Positions 46,888-59,500 of a stretch of 64,000 nucleotides of DNA are shown in pieces. A program made the translations under genes and the position numbers. Positions within the stretch are counted from its first letter, which is position 1; each line of letters starts with the position of its first letter. The DNA comes from Beta vulgaris subsp. vulgaris (lineage: Eukaryota > Streptophyta > Magnoliopsida > Caryophyllales > Amaranthaceae): positions 12,646,338-12,710,337 of the forward strand of contig NC_079207.1 in the NCBI RefSeq assembly GCF_026745355.1, read 5' to 3'. The notes below the pieces were generated by a model. It did no database searches and had not been told where the DNA came from. It worked only from the letters and a program-made list of their open reading frames with translations.

Positions 46888-49219
46888 TTTTTTTGACGAG
46901 AAAACAAACTTAACCATTCATTAAAGCCAAATCCGAGAATACAAAAGCGACGGCCTCAGGTGGCACCTCCTCAATCCATACACGCATACATCCATAATCC
47001 TTACTACTTTGAGCTAGAGTGTGTGCTACTCTATTTCATTCTCTACGCACATGGGTGAAAGAGATGCTAGAACAAAAGCCTCCTAACCACAAGATGTCAT
47101 CTACGATGTTGCCGAAGCTTGTATCATCTCGCGTTTTATGATTCAGATGAAAAATCAATTTGAGGCAGTCACATTCCAACACAATATTGCGGAGTCCTGA
47201 CTCCACATCAATCTTGAATGTGTGACGAGCAGCACACGCTTCAGCTTCATCCACCTCCAAATCCACCGCCATGTGCATACACGTTGCCCCCATAACCTCC
47301 CCAGCCGCGTCCCGCATGACGCCTCCTAGCCCCGCAGTTCGATCTTTGTAAATGGCAGCATCCGAATTGATTTTGTAGAGCCCTTCCACTGGTGGTTTCC
47401 AAAGCTTGCTTCCTCCTTGATCAGTCATGGTCAATCAATCATGGTCTCCATGGTACGCGCTTCATGGGCTTTAGCGAATTCCCCGACCATGCCCACCGCA
47501 CGCTGAATGACATCCATGATTCCCACCCTCTTTAACTCAAAGACCCATGCATTCCTACGCAACCACACACCCCACATAATACTCCAAAAAATGTCCCATC
47601 ACTCTTCCTTGTCATGGTTTAGTCTTAAGTTCAAAACCCAGTCCATCAAGGACTCATCTTCCTTCGCCCGAACGTCGAGTCTTAATGGGGAGGCTCGCCA
47701 CATCTGCCTTACATCATGACAAAATGCTAGCGAGTGAAGAATCGTCTGTGGCACGTCACCACACATTAGACACACACGCTTAACCGCACAACCTCTTCTA
47801 TATAAATTCTCCCTCATAGGAAGACCTTGGTGGAGAGCACGCCACCCAAAGTTCCGGATTTTAGTTCGCACCTTCGTCTTCCACAGAAGCTTCCATACCC
47901 TCTTTGTCCTATCCTCTGAGCTCGTCGCCTTCTCGCCCCTTTTTTCATTTAACTCCAGGAAGTACGCGCTTCGAACCGAAAAGTGGCCATGCTTAGTAAA
48001 ATGCCATGCCCACTTATCCTCACATGGTCTCAAGGGAATGGGAATCCTTAAAATTGCCACGCTCTCCCACGGTGATAACCACTTCACCACTTCCTCCTTA
48101 TTCCACCCTCCCTCCCTCAACAACTCATAATTAACCATCTTCGACGCATCAGGACTGCGCACACCCTGCAAGGCTTGAAACCGTGGCATAGATGGTATCC
48201 ACGGGTCATCCCAAATTGATGTGTCACACCCATTGCCCACGACTTTTTTCAAACCTTTGGCTTAAAGATTTCTTGATGAAATAATAGATTTCCATGTATA
48301 GCTAGCCAGGGGACAAACTTGAACATCCATGAAAGATTTCTTCGGGAAATATTTGTTTTTGAGCACTTTCGCCATTAGAGAATTCGGGTACTTCAAGATT
48401 TGCCAGACTTGTTTAGCGAGCACTGCCTTGTTAAACACCGCTAAATTTCTCATCCCTAATCCCCCCTCATGCTTTGAAGCATATATTTTTTCCCAAGCCA
48501 CCCACACCATCTTTCGCTCATCCTTTTTTTGCCCCCAAAAGAAAGCTCTACACACTTTTTCAATATCATTCAAAATACTCACAGGGATGTTGAAACACCG
48601 CATTGCATAGGTTGGGATAGCTTGAGCAATGGCTTTGAGAAGAACCTCTCTCCCTGCTTAAGACAAGAAAACTTCTTTCCACCCTTTTAACTTTTTCAGG
48701 ATCCGTTCTTGAATACTTTGAAAAACACGTTTTTCTCGAGCCCCCCACAAAAGTTGGGAGACCGAGATATTTATCGTGCTCATTTATAGCCTTAAAATTT
48801 AACTTCATCTGAAGCATATTTTTCTTTTCTTGCTCAATATTTCGGCTAAAAGACACCTCCGATTTTTCCATATTCAACATCTGACCCGAATCAGCTTCAT
48901 AGGTTGATAGAATTTCCAGCACCTTTTCGACTTCCTCCTCATTAGCTCAAGTAAACAGTAAACTATCGTCTGCAAAAAAGAGATGAGATATATCATCGAC
49001 TTTCTTCCTAATTTTCAAACCATGGATTTCTCTTTTAGCTTCATCATCACGCAACAGAGATGATAAACCTTCAGCACACAAAATGAAAAGGAAAGGGGAT
49101 AGAGTATCTCCTTGCCGCAAGCCTCTAGAAGGAAAGAACTTTATGGAAGGTTGCCTGTTAACCAGAATGGAAAACGATGTAGATTTAACACATTTAAGAA
49201 TTAACTCCACATACACCAT
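46888..49219 (-). mobile_element. Second 5'-truncated L1-type LINE, broken
   Basis: On the minus strand the element runs from 49219 to an A-tail (plus-strand T run at 46888). It is flanked by a 12-bp target duplication CGGTTTTTCCTT (46876-46887 and 49220-49231). Fragments in order: RT palm (GLRQGDTLSPFLF motif and FADDS box, 49219-48947), RT thumb (48922-48566), a connection segment (48603-48262), zf-RVT (48252-47599) and RNase H (47434-47036). Frameshifts and stops separate them, and ORF1, the endonuclease and the RT fingers are missing. Its residues differ widely from the LINE at 40399-42562, so the two belong to different lineages. Confidence 0.92.
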
Positions 49220-49231
49220 CGGTTTTTCCTT

Positions 49232-50091
49232 GTTAACCGCTAATACACATACTAGTTTGTTTTGCCGAAATTAAAAAAATTTAAAAAATTTCTTGTGTTG
49301 TTCTACGTGGACAGTATGCAGGAAAATGATTGTAACTCTGACGTAAAGTGGGAATTAAAACTCCCATTGACAATATCTAGGAAAAAGATTCCAATTTTTT
49401 TAACTAGTACAAAAAAGTATTATTGGAGAATCCAAAATTGCCTTTACTGACGTTTGATCCACAACTAGATGTTATGAGATACAAATCTTTACCAATAAAC
49501 CAAGTTCATAAAAAAACGCTCTCTCCTTTTTGAAATAAGTGAAACATTTCTCTCTTTTATATGAGAACTTTTGGAAAAAAATGTTTCACTAATTTCAGAA
49601 CGGAAAAAGTATACATTTAAACACAATTATATGGTTGTTCCAAATTAAATTCTCATTTTTTTAAATTTCTTAGAATAGAAAATTCACGCGTAAGAGAATG
49701 TTTACGAATTTTGATCTTATTTGTACATAGCTCAATGTACACCAAAGCCCAAATGAGTATGCACCCGATGAAATATATATGCATTCTTTTCTCCAAATGA
49801 GTACGTATCTAATCAATCAAATCAGTACGTATATTTTAAAATAAATATAAATTTTTTTAATGAATGGAAATAATATTTAATTTTGCCATTTGAATTGTTG
49901 CCGTGAAAGACATGGATGGGTTATACATTTAGGATCGTTATTGCAAATGATGTTGTGAATATATAATTTTAGAAGTTGTTTTCCATTTACCCATTTTGGT
50001 AACAAAAATTAGATAAATCTTATAACCATTCTAGAATTGGGTTTCTAATTAATTATGGTACTGTAATGTGCTATTGCACAGATATGCAAGT
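49232..50091. other. Intergenic, AT-rich
   Basis: Holds a ~90-base inverted repeat (about 49518-49608: AAGTGAAACATTT.. / AAATGTTTCACTAATTTC), probably a tiny Stowaway derivative. Otherwise nothing is assignable. Confidence 0.35.
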
Positions 50092-50334
50092 TCAATATCT
50101 ACATATGCTAGTCCACTCATGGACATTTACGTGATTAATTGGAACTTCAGGGGCACGTTCGTAATTCCGAGTACTCTCTCTCCTCTTCCTCTTCCGCGTA
50201 TTCTCCTCTTTCGCGTGCTTCGCTGCCATTTTTTCCAGCGATGTTGCGCTACTTTTGTTGCTGCTCATTTCTGTCGATAAGGCGTCGTCTTCTTCCGGCA
50301 AAAACGATGGCGGTTTCTTTCTCGCCGGAATCAC
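50092..50334 (-). CDS. Hypothetical basic protein, possible isolated first exon
   Basis: An 80-aa minus-strand ORF has a sensible start and a Lys/Arg/Glu-rich, low-complexity middle resembling a nuclear localisation segment (residues ~40-55, TRKRKRRESTR). A possible donor CAC|GTAAAT at 50131 could splice it onward, but I found no downstream exon. No family is recognised. It could be a chance ORF, a gene fragment, or material captured by the adjacent element. Confidence 0.2.
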   Translation of the reverse strand: MIPARKKPPSFLPEEDDALSTEMSSNKSSATSLEKMAAKHAKEENTRKRKRRESTRNYERAPEVPINHVNVHEWTSICRY

Positions 50335-50367
50335 GAAATCAAAACTTCCAGATCTAAAATTTCGAAA

Positions 50368-51383
50368 TCAAAACAACCTTATAAAATTTTTTTTGTCAAA
50401 AATAACCTTTAAACTCAATTTTTTTGTAAAATCAGACCTGGTGCCTATTTTCCAGCATTGACTGAGATTTTCCGGCCTTGACTTTATTTTTACCCCCCCT
50501 CCCTCTCTTTTATTTTACTTGGTATTAACTTTCCCTCCAATTTCATTCTTATAACCCACCCTCATTTAACTACTTCTTCTTTCTCTTCCTCATTAACCCC
50601 AAATTCGAAAATTCCCCAACCAAAATCCCTAAATCTGGTGTGCTCTATATTAGGGTTCTTCAATTGGTAAGTTTATGATTTTTCATCTCAATTAATTTCT
50701 TCTTGTTCATAACATTTGGGGTTATCTTTTGAATTGAATTAGGGCTTATCTTATCAATTGAATTGGGACATTCCTTTGAACTTAATGTAGTGCTATGGTG
50801 AAATGCGGTTGTGGATTTGCAGTTGCAACAAGGACATCATGCACTCATGATAACCCAGGCAGAAAGTTTAGAGCTTGCAAATTTTACAACCATGAAACAG
50901 GTCAAAGGGGGTGTAAAACGTTTGACTGGGTTGATGAGGGCCAAACTGATTGGCAAAGAGAAGTCATAAATGTGCTTGTTGCAGAGAAGCATAGGTTAGC
51001 CACTGATAACAACATCATCAAGGCAAGGCTGGTTTGTGTGGAGCATGAAAAGAATAGGCTAAATCATGACCTTGAGAAGCTGAGGAAGAAGCCATTAATG
51101 AGGAAGAAAGAATCTTTTGCTATGAATGAAATTGTAGGTTGCAAAGAGAGGAGAGAGAAAAATAGGGTGGTGTGGTGTTTTGAAATAGGGTGGGTTATAA
51201 GAATGAAATTGGAGGGAAAGTCAATACCAAGTAAAATAAAAGATAGGGAGGAGGGGTAAAAATAAAGTCAATGCCGGTAAATCTCGGTCAATGCCGGAAA
51301 ATAGGCACCAGGTCTGATTTTACAAAAAAATTGAGTTTAAAGGTTGTTTTTGACAAAAAAAATTTTATAAGGTTGTTTCTGAC
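50368..51383. mobile_element. Long-terminal-inverted-repeat element carrying a GRF zinc-finger ORF
   Basis: Left arm 50368-50562 and right arm 51187-51383 are ~195-bp inverted repeats with few mismatches (shared words [62 protein letters not shown]). Further TTTTTGACAAAAAA-type sequence continues outside the right arm, so the true left end may be lost. Long inverted repeats around a host-like ORF suggest a Mutator-like (Pack-MULE style) element. No target duplication was confirmed. Confidence 0.6.
50795..51259 (+). CDS. GRF-type zinc finger protein, element-borne, truncated C-terminus
   Basis: 154 aa. Residues 4-47 form a GRF zinc finger: CGCG near the start, NPGRKFRAC (residues 20-28), then GC at 39-40 and a TFDWVDE end. 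A Lys/Glu-rich segment with coiled-coil character follows (about 55-110). GRF fingers bind nucleic acid in TOP3A, NEIL3 and APE2-like proteins; plants have many small stand-alone GRF proteins of unknown role. The last ~24 codons lie inside the right inverted repeat of the surrounding element, so the natural C-terminus is probably replaced. There is no intron. The start is the first ATG directly before the finger. Expression is unknown. Confidence 0.6.
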   Translation: MVKCGCGFAVATRTSCTHDNPGRKFRACKFYNHETGQRGCKTFDWVDEGQTDWQREVINVLVAEKHRLATDNNIIKARLVCVEHEKNRLNHDLEKLRKKPLMRKKESFAMNEIVGCKERREKNRVVWCFEIGWVIRMKLEGKSIPSKIKDREEG

Positions 51384-51884
51384 AAAATGACACTTATAAA
51401 AGATTGTTTTTGACAAAAAACTCTATTTTTAAACAAAAAGAGTATAATTTTAGTGGTCAGAATTCACCATAGCTGCCTTCAACTGTTGTCAAATATTGCC
51501 CCCTCTTTTGACAACGCTTTGATCAAAGAATTAGGTACATCTTAGATGATCATAAATGCTTATTTTCAAAGTTGTAAATAGAATCTGAAAATACTACTCA
51601 TCAATAACCCTTTTAACTTTTATCATTTTATGGAGGGCATGAACCACAATGAGCTTTTGAGGCCATTTGGGTTGATTTAATTATCATGTAAAAATAATAA
51701 AAGTTCATATTAAAAAATCTAATGGTCAAAATTGTGCCTTGACAAGCATGAAACTTGGGTAAATTGAAGACTAAATGGCGCTAACCCAGGATCTATTCAA
51801 GCACGACAGGATTAGTCTCTCCTGGTGCCTTCATGCTTTCATTCGAACAAAGCTAAAAGGACGATGCCATATGACGCGTAGTCT
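51384..51884. other. Intergenic / CDC48B 3' flank
   Basis: AT-rich. The right half is presumably CDC48B 3'UTR. No signal could be assigned. Confidence 0.35.
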
Positions 51885-54800
51885 TCAGGTAACTGCTGCT
51901 TTAGGCACGCCTCGGTCTATACACCAGGGCAAAAACTTAGCAGCAGCAACTACCAACAAGCTTACAATACCAATTGTCAATCTACTCACAGGAACAGAGA
52001 GTTTTTCTGTGGTTCTACTGGGTTTTTCAGCACTGGACTGATCTTGGTCAAATTGCAAGGCTGAATTTTTCATGAATCTTGAGTACATATCAATGACTTC
52101 CATTGTCAATGCAGGTTTTAAGGACTTCTTCACAATCTCGAAATGTCGATCACTAACAATAGTTGCCGATATGTCCTCTCTTAAAGCTACTATTCCAGCT
52201 TCTCTACAAAGGCCTTCGAGCTCAGCCCCTGTGAAAAGATCAGTGTCCTCTGCTATTCGTTGAAGATTGACGTCGGGTCCCACTTTCATAGTCCTTGTAT
52301 GTACATGCAATATCTCATATCGAGCCTCCAAATCTGGAGGTGGTACATAGAGTACCTGCACAGATACAAAATTCAGCAACGAGAAAAAGTTTTACAAATT
52401 TTTTTAAACAATTTAGTCTTCCAGCTGCTACAAGCAAGTCAAAAACAATGGAGCAAGATGTCCGAGTTTAAGTACCATTTGAAGACCTAACGTTTACTAA
52501 CTTACAGAGTTAAGGATCTAATGTTTGAAAGTCAACAGTTAAGACTTAAGAACCTCCTCTTGGATGACAGTTAGTTTAGTCGTTTAGTGTGGGAAAAAGA
52601 AAAGGGAAACAAAAAAACATAATTATTCATCAAAAAATTACAAGGACCTAACATTTAATTCTATAATTTAGTAATTAATACCAAAATTCAAAAAACCATT
52701 CATATGTAAAAAAACTAAAACCCCAAGTCAAAGGAGAGTGTAAAAATGGTGACTTAATGTTAAACACCATTTTTTTGGAATAACCCATGGATGTAAACCC
52801 CAAGTGAAAGGAGTGTGCACAATTGGTCACCTTTACATTGATTTCTATCTTCATGAGATGTGAAAATGGATTTCGAAGTAATGTTGCAACTACGAACTTC
52901 CTAGAGCATTATTGTTTTTTCTTCTCTTCTGTAGTATCAAAAGGAGTTTTTTTATTTACAGTGAAGTATCAAAGTAAAAAACTTACATGGACCTAGTCCA
53001 TACTAAATTAGTGTGGATCTAATGCTAATTCATGTGATTTATGAAAAAAGAGTCAATATATAAGAAAATAGATATAAAATAGGAGTAAATATAGATTCTA
53101 AAGGGTGACTATGTAAGAAAAAATGTCATGAAGTGAAAATTTCATTATGATAAACTAATGTATGAAAGAGTTGCTGGAAAAAAAAATTGTCACTATGTTA
53201 GATAATAATAAATTAGTGTAACTTTAGATTTTAAAATGTTACCATATGAAGAATTAAAATTGTCACTATGTCATATAGGTGGCTTTGGTCCATAATAATA
53301 TTAGTGTGGACCAGGTCCATGCAAGATTAGCTAAGTATCAAAAGGAGTTGTTATCTTGCTTCTAACATCATAGATGAGTAGCTATGAGTGTCTAAAGGAG
53401 GGGGGGGGGGGTTACAGCTTTCTACTTGTACAAAAATGGGAGACTTTTTTTATTAATCTCCTCGATTTTTTCAAATGGAAAGTCTCCTTCAAATTTATTA
53501 ATGTATAAACAAAGGCGTGCTATAACAATAAAAAAGAGGTTCTATATTATGGTTGCTAAATCAGGACATTGCAAGCACAAGAACTATTTTCATAAATAGA
53601 TGTCAAGTAAGCTACTATGAGAAGATACTAAATCGTAATTGTCTTTTCTGTGGGAACCTTTTAAGTTTTGGAATAGAGAAGAACATCATTTGATTGTGTT
53701 CAAAGTATCACAAGTCTTATACAAGCTAATATAGTGCTCATGAGAGCACCTATAACTAGGTGCTCCGTATCACATTTTATTACATTTTGTTCATTTGAGC
53801 AAAATATGTGACAAATATGGGGAAAAAAAGTGTTTGGGAGCATATACTACTGGCCTACTGGGTGTTTCCAGGAGCACCTAAGAATGATAGTCTTGTAGAT
53901 ATATTTTTTTTCTACAATTGCATTTTCGGCAATTCATATCAACTATAGTTTTTTGATAATTTTTTTTACTATAAAACATTAGGTCCTTGCACTTTTTGAT
54001 GAATAATGGTTTTTTTTTAGTTTCCCTATTCTTTTCCCATACTAATTGACTGTACTATCGTCCAAGAGTTCTTAACTCTAAAAAATTGTAAACTTTAGGT
54101 CCTTAACACTAAAAAATAGTAAACTTTACGTCCTTGAATGGTACTTAACTCCAAAATGTCCCATCTGATGTTTTGTATTCATTTTGGAGACAACTGCGAA
54201 TGTGTATCAAACTGACAGGGACATGTACATATGTCCAATGGATTAATTCCGCTCTTTAGATTTGTTGTTTTCTTTCTTGTTAATCGCTTCCGCAATTCAT
54301 TACATCCCAACCCAGTTTCTCTTCCCAGTAAGAAGCCTGATCCTCAGAATTGTGGTCTCAAGGCCCAACCAAAAAGTCCCATTTCATCTAATAGGACTAT
54401 GTAAATGTGTAGCCTAATGTCACACGACGTTCCATAGAATTTCATCTAGCAATTTGCAAACACTGACATGAAATCATAAATGCAAGGTTTCTGTGGAAAT
54501 GTTTGATGAAGTAGATTTACCAAATCAAAGCGACCTGGGCGCATAAGTGCAGGATCAATTGCTTGAGGTCGATTTGTGGCAGCCAATACAAGTATTCCCT
54601 ACACGAGAAAAAATTTAGTCTTTTAAAAGATGAACAATATGCAAAAGAAATTGTAGGTTCGCTGTATAAAAATTTGCTGTGACAACAGTCATAAATAGTC
54701 CAAGGCCATAACATACTTTTGCCAGCTCCAACCCATCCATTTCAGTCAGCAACGTTGATAGAAGTCTCTCTCCGACTGAAGTATTGCCACTTGAACTCCC

Positions 54801-56497
54801 ACCTCTGGAAATAAATCATCGTTAAAAAACTCCGAAGATATAAACATTGAAAAAGACTTAAGGTATACTTCCTCCGTTTCTTTTGAAGTGACCAACTTTC
54901 CTTTAAGGGAAGTGTCACAATAAGTGACACATAGCTCAAAGTGGTAAAAAGAACTTGTTGTTTATTACATCTTTGCCCCTATTTAATTGTTTACCTACCT
55001 AATGAGTTAACTATCACCCTCAATTGGTTAAACAAGTGGTCCCGTACTTTCTCTCTCTAAGCTCCTTGGTATACCCCCACTTTCTCTTTGTGACACTTAA
55101 AAAGAAATGGAGGAAGTATATTCACAAGACACTTCAAAAGCCAAAAGCTCATATCTAAGTTCCTAATACTTCCATTACTTTTTAAAAGTTGCAAGGTTTG
55201 CAACATTTTAACTTTTGCACTGTTCATGTATCAACTTTGACCGGAAATTTATGACTAATATATACAACAAAAGTAAGTGTTTTATGATGTTGGATTTATC
55301 TTCATATATATGTACAAAATATCAATTTTCTATAATTTACACTAAATAGATAGTTAGAAATACCCATGGTCAAAATTATGCCTTGCAAGCTTTAAACAAT
55401 AGATGAAGTACATGATATGTACAAAGCATATGATACAACCACAATGAACAAATAGATTTCTAGAAGGCCAAATCACATTTGATCACGCAAGCATATCTGG
55501 AATTTGGGAAGAATGAGTGCCAGCCTTTAGCATCTGTTACAGCAGGATGAGTTCATATTTTAGCTTATCACTTCTTTCAAAATTTCCTATACAACTATAA
55601 TTATCTGCTCCGCACTAGGCACCACAGCAAGGTGGGAAGACGAAGGCAAACAATTGTACAAAAGCTTTAATCAACAAAAGAAGAGGAATTTTCTCAAATT
55701 AAGATGGCATGAACAACTGATAGCCAGATGACCATATCATACAGCAGTGAATATAGATCAGTGAGGAGACGAACATTGTCTTGGAAGCTAGTATCTTATG
55801 CTACGAACCTCTCTTCAGTGAAGTTGCGTTGTTTTATACTAGTAGTTCATAAAGAAAACTGTCTACAAGACTACAACTACAAGGATCGAATCCAATGTCT
55901 AAGACTTCACATGTCAATTGTTGTATCCCCGTAGAGGTGCATCAACCCCCCCCCCCCGATCAACACCAGAAAAAAGAAATAATAATAATAATAATAATAA
56001 TAATAGAATTTTTTGTTGGAAAAGACCTAGTAAAATAGCCATTTTGTTAGGAAAGACCTAATAAAAACTTTTTTGTTGAAAAAGACCTATTGTAATACTT
56101 TCCTTTGTTACTTAAGACCACCTCAACGTTTTCTAACTAAGAAGTCAATTTTCAGCCATTGACTTTTCTTCCCCTCCCATTTTCACTTGATGGGGCCAAC
56201 CTTTTTTTTTTCCTATCCTAATCCCTTAAGCTACCAAACCCCTTTCCTCTTGATTCCCATTTTAAGGGATTAGGGTAGAAAAAAAATTCGGTTGTCCCGT
56301 TTAGTGAAAGAGGAACAAGTCAATGTCAGGAAATTGACTTTTTGGCCGGAAAACATTGAGGTGGTCTTAAGTAACAAAGGGAAGTATTATGATAGGTCTT
56401 TTTTAACAAAAAAGTTTTTATTAGGTCTTTCCCAACAAAATAGTTATTTCAATAGGTCTTTCCCAACAAAAAATTCATAATAATAAACATGCACGTG

Positions 56498-56561
<64 letters not shown>

Positions 56562-59500
56562 AAGTGTACAAGGCAAAGCCATAGGGAATGCTGATCTGAA
56601 TGAGTAGGTAATAGGGACAAGATAAGATGAGCCAGATACATAGCTTGTCCCAGCAAAAGAGCCGGTTCAGATTATTGGTTATGGTGTAGTCGTATTCTCC
56701 AAGGGCCACCCTTTCATGTCTATGGGAAAAATAGTTTTGAATTAATTATAGGAGCTAGGTTCCTTAGCTCTGTATGCAGTTTGTTATGAAGGGAGAGGAG
56801 TGCCAAATCACCAGCAGGAGGAATCAAAAAGAAGGGGAAAAACATTGCTTGTAACGCTAGCCCCAGTTGATATGATGAGAGCGTGAAGTAATCTAGTGGA
56901 CACAATGGTGCAGTAGATTGATACAATTTCAAACAAACGCTGAGCCAAGGTGAATGAGACACTTTACCAACCTCCTAGCAGCAATGACATCTGCTTCATC
57001 GAAGAACAAAATGCTTGGTGCTGCTAGCCGTGCTCTCCGAAAAGTGTTCCGCAACAACGCCTCACCCTCTCCAACATACATTGAATATAATTCTGCACCA
57101 CTATGTGAACCAATTATTAAAATGAGAACCTGTTACAATATAAATCATAAACAGCAAGTTCATGGCAAGTTTAGAAAAAGGCAATTACCACCCAAGATAT
57201 CAAGAAGTAACAATGATAAAACATATTCACAGAAATATCCTCAAGCCCTCAACAACCATTCACATGGACTAAAAAGTTAAAACTTCCAGTTCCTGTTCGA
57301 ACATAATGGACCACCGTTGCAAACACATAACACATTCAAAATCAAAGTTGCTATTAACGTTCCTAGTGGTTTGTTCTGGAAAGAAGACTGGATTCTCTCA
57401 CGTGGCAAAAGACATTTATTATAGGGAATTGTCCACCTAGCCACTTCCAGTACAACAATGGGCATCAACATCTAAACTGGAAGGAACCTGATCAATCAGC
57501 AATCCACAACCCCTCCTTTCTGGTTGTACTTGCACCAAATAAATCACAAATGTATTGCATCATACAAAATAATAATTTCAAAGGAAATTCCTTCTTTTTA
57601 TGGTTTTCCTTTGAAAGAAGAATAAAAATCCACTTGCCAAGACAGAAACATAATGAAAGCATTAGCACTTGGCACCTCAGAAGACAGCTAAAGACATCGG
57701 CCTCCAAACTGGAAGCACAAGCTCAAACCTTACAAACCCTCCTCTCAGGACAAACCTTTACCTAACACATGCATAGGTTTAGGCCACTCCATTATTGGCT
57801 CATGTATGCTGCACTTGGTCAAGATTGCCAACAAAATCTGTAATCTCATTTTCTAATTAACAAATTTAAAAAGAATACTCATGAATCTGTTGTCCTCGTC
57901 AGAGCCCTCCTATGACGATATAGTCATTACATTAGAGTAGAATTGGCATATGGCTAATAAGTGATGTGTGGTTAGAATTGTGTTCGTGTAGACACTCGAC
58001 ACTTTACCAAGTTGGCAAACCCTCAACGAAAACCTACCAGTTCATAGATTGGCTTACAAGGTTAATTCTGACCGGACACTACCATTACCAATATTTATCA
58101 GTGTTACTCCGACATCTTCGTTTACCTCAAAAACGGGATGTCGTGTCGTGTCGGACACGACACTTTACTTGGATACTTCATTTTAAGCTAAAAACTTGAC
58201 TTTTTCTACAAAATAGCCGAGTCAGACACTTGGATACCTGTACCCGAGTAGACACTCAATCAGTGTCTAAGTAACGTAGGTATTTATTATACTAAAATAA
58301 TTTATTTGACCGAAAATAATATGTATAATAAAAAATTTCTACGGAAAGCATGTGTTCAGAGTTTCGAAGAAACTATGGTCCATCTTCGTGCCAGCTCTAA
58401 ACTTCTTAAAGAGCCTAAAATAAAATAAAATAATCTAAAGAGTTAAAGCAGATTGGTTTTAGTTTTACAGTTTCAATCTTCAAACTTGACATAACCCATT
58501 TTATATAACAGGTCATATGTAGACATAAACCTGCAATTGTGTTTGCTTCGAGTCAAGTAGTCAATCTCACATTAGCAAAAGACGCCCACTCAGTGATGTA
58601 GAAATATGCTACTATGAAATATGAAATATAACATGCAAAGCCTTGACAGAAACTGAAAGAAGGGACAAGATTAAAAGTTTGAAGTGTAAACAAGTGTATA
58701 TGATGAAGTATGCACAATGTCTTAACAAAAAAGGCATAATCATCCAAGATCCAAATTTTTCTCTTTTTTTTTTTTTGGACAAGGTACAAGGAGCAAGGAG
58801 AATTAGGTAACCCTTCTCTCAAAGGTATCCACCAATCCAAGATGCAATTAAAAAGGACACTTGGAAAAAATAATACTAATATATTAAAAAAAAACTTAAT
58901 AGTGGGGGACCCAGAACAAGTCAGGAATCTGAAATGGTCTGGCTTAAAATGGCATTGGCTAAAAGTTTATCTGTATAAAAGCTTACATATCTAAGATACA
59001 GAAATTATACCTCAATGAAAAAAAAGAAGCTTGTGCTGCATGAGCTGCAGCTTTAGCAAGGGTAGTTTTCGAGCATCCAGGAGGTCCATGCAGAAGAATT
59101 CCTCGAAGAGGAGATACACCCATCCTTGAAAAAGCACCAGCATGTTTAATAGGCCACTCAACTGCCTGCCGAAGCTTCTTCTGCAATGGAGCATAACCAA
59201 GAGAGAGTAAGAGATTGCAATGAGATCTAGCCCAATATCCTGAAACATTCTGCCCAATGTCCATGCCAGCCCTACAAAAAACTTAAAAAACAGTTCGTTT
59301 TGTTAAAGAGGGATTCTTTATCTTGTTCATTCACCATTTTAGAACCCTTTATGTTTACATATAGCCATATAGGTGTAATCTATAACTCCCATATAGCTTT
59401 TACATATAACTCTAAAACATCTTAAACCAAAATTTGAGAAAAGAATCCAGCTACCCCTTTGTTAGTTACTACTCCCTATTTCCTATAGACTTCCTCTATT

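Noticed and set aside
45068..49305. CACTA-type transposon with ends CACCACGAGGGAAA and CAACACAAGAAATT
   Set aside because: The proposed ends match at only about 8 of 12 positions and the 3-bp flanks differ, so the palindromes are reported without this assignment.
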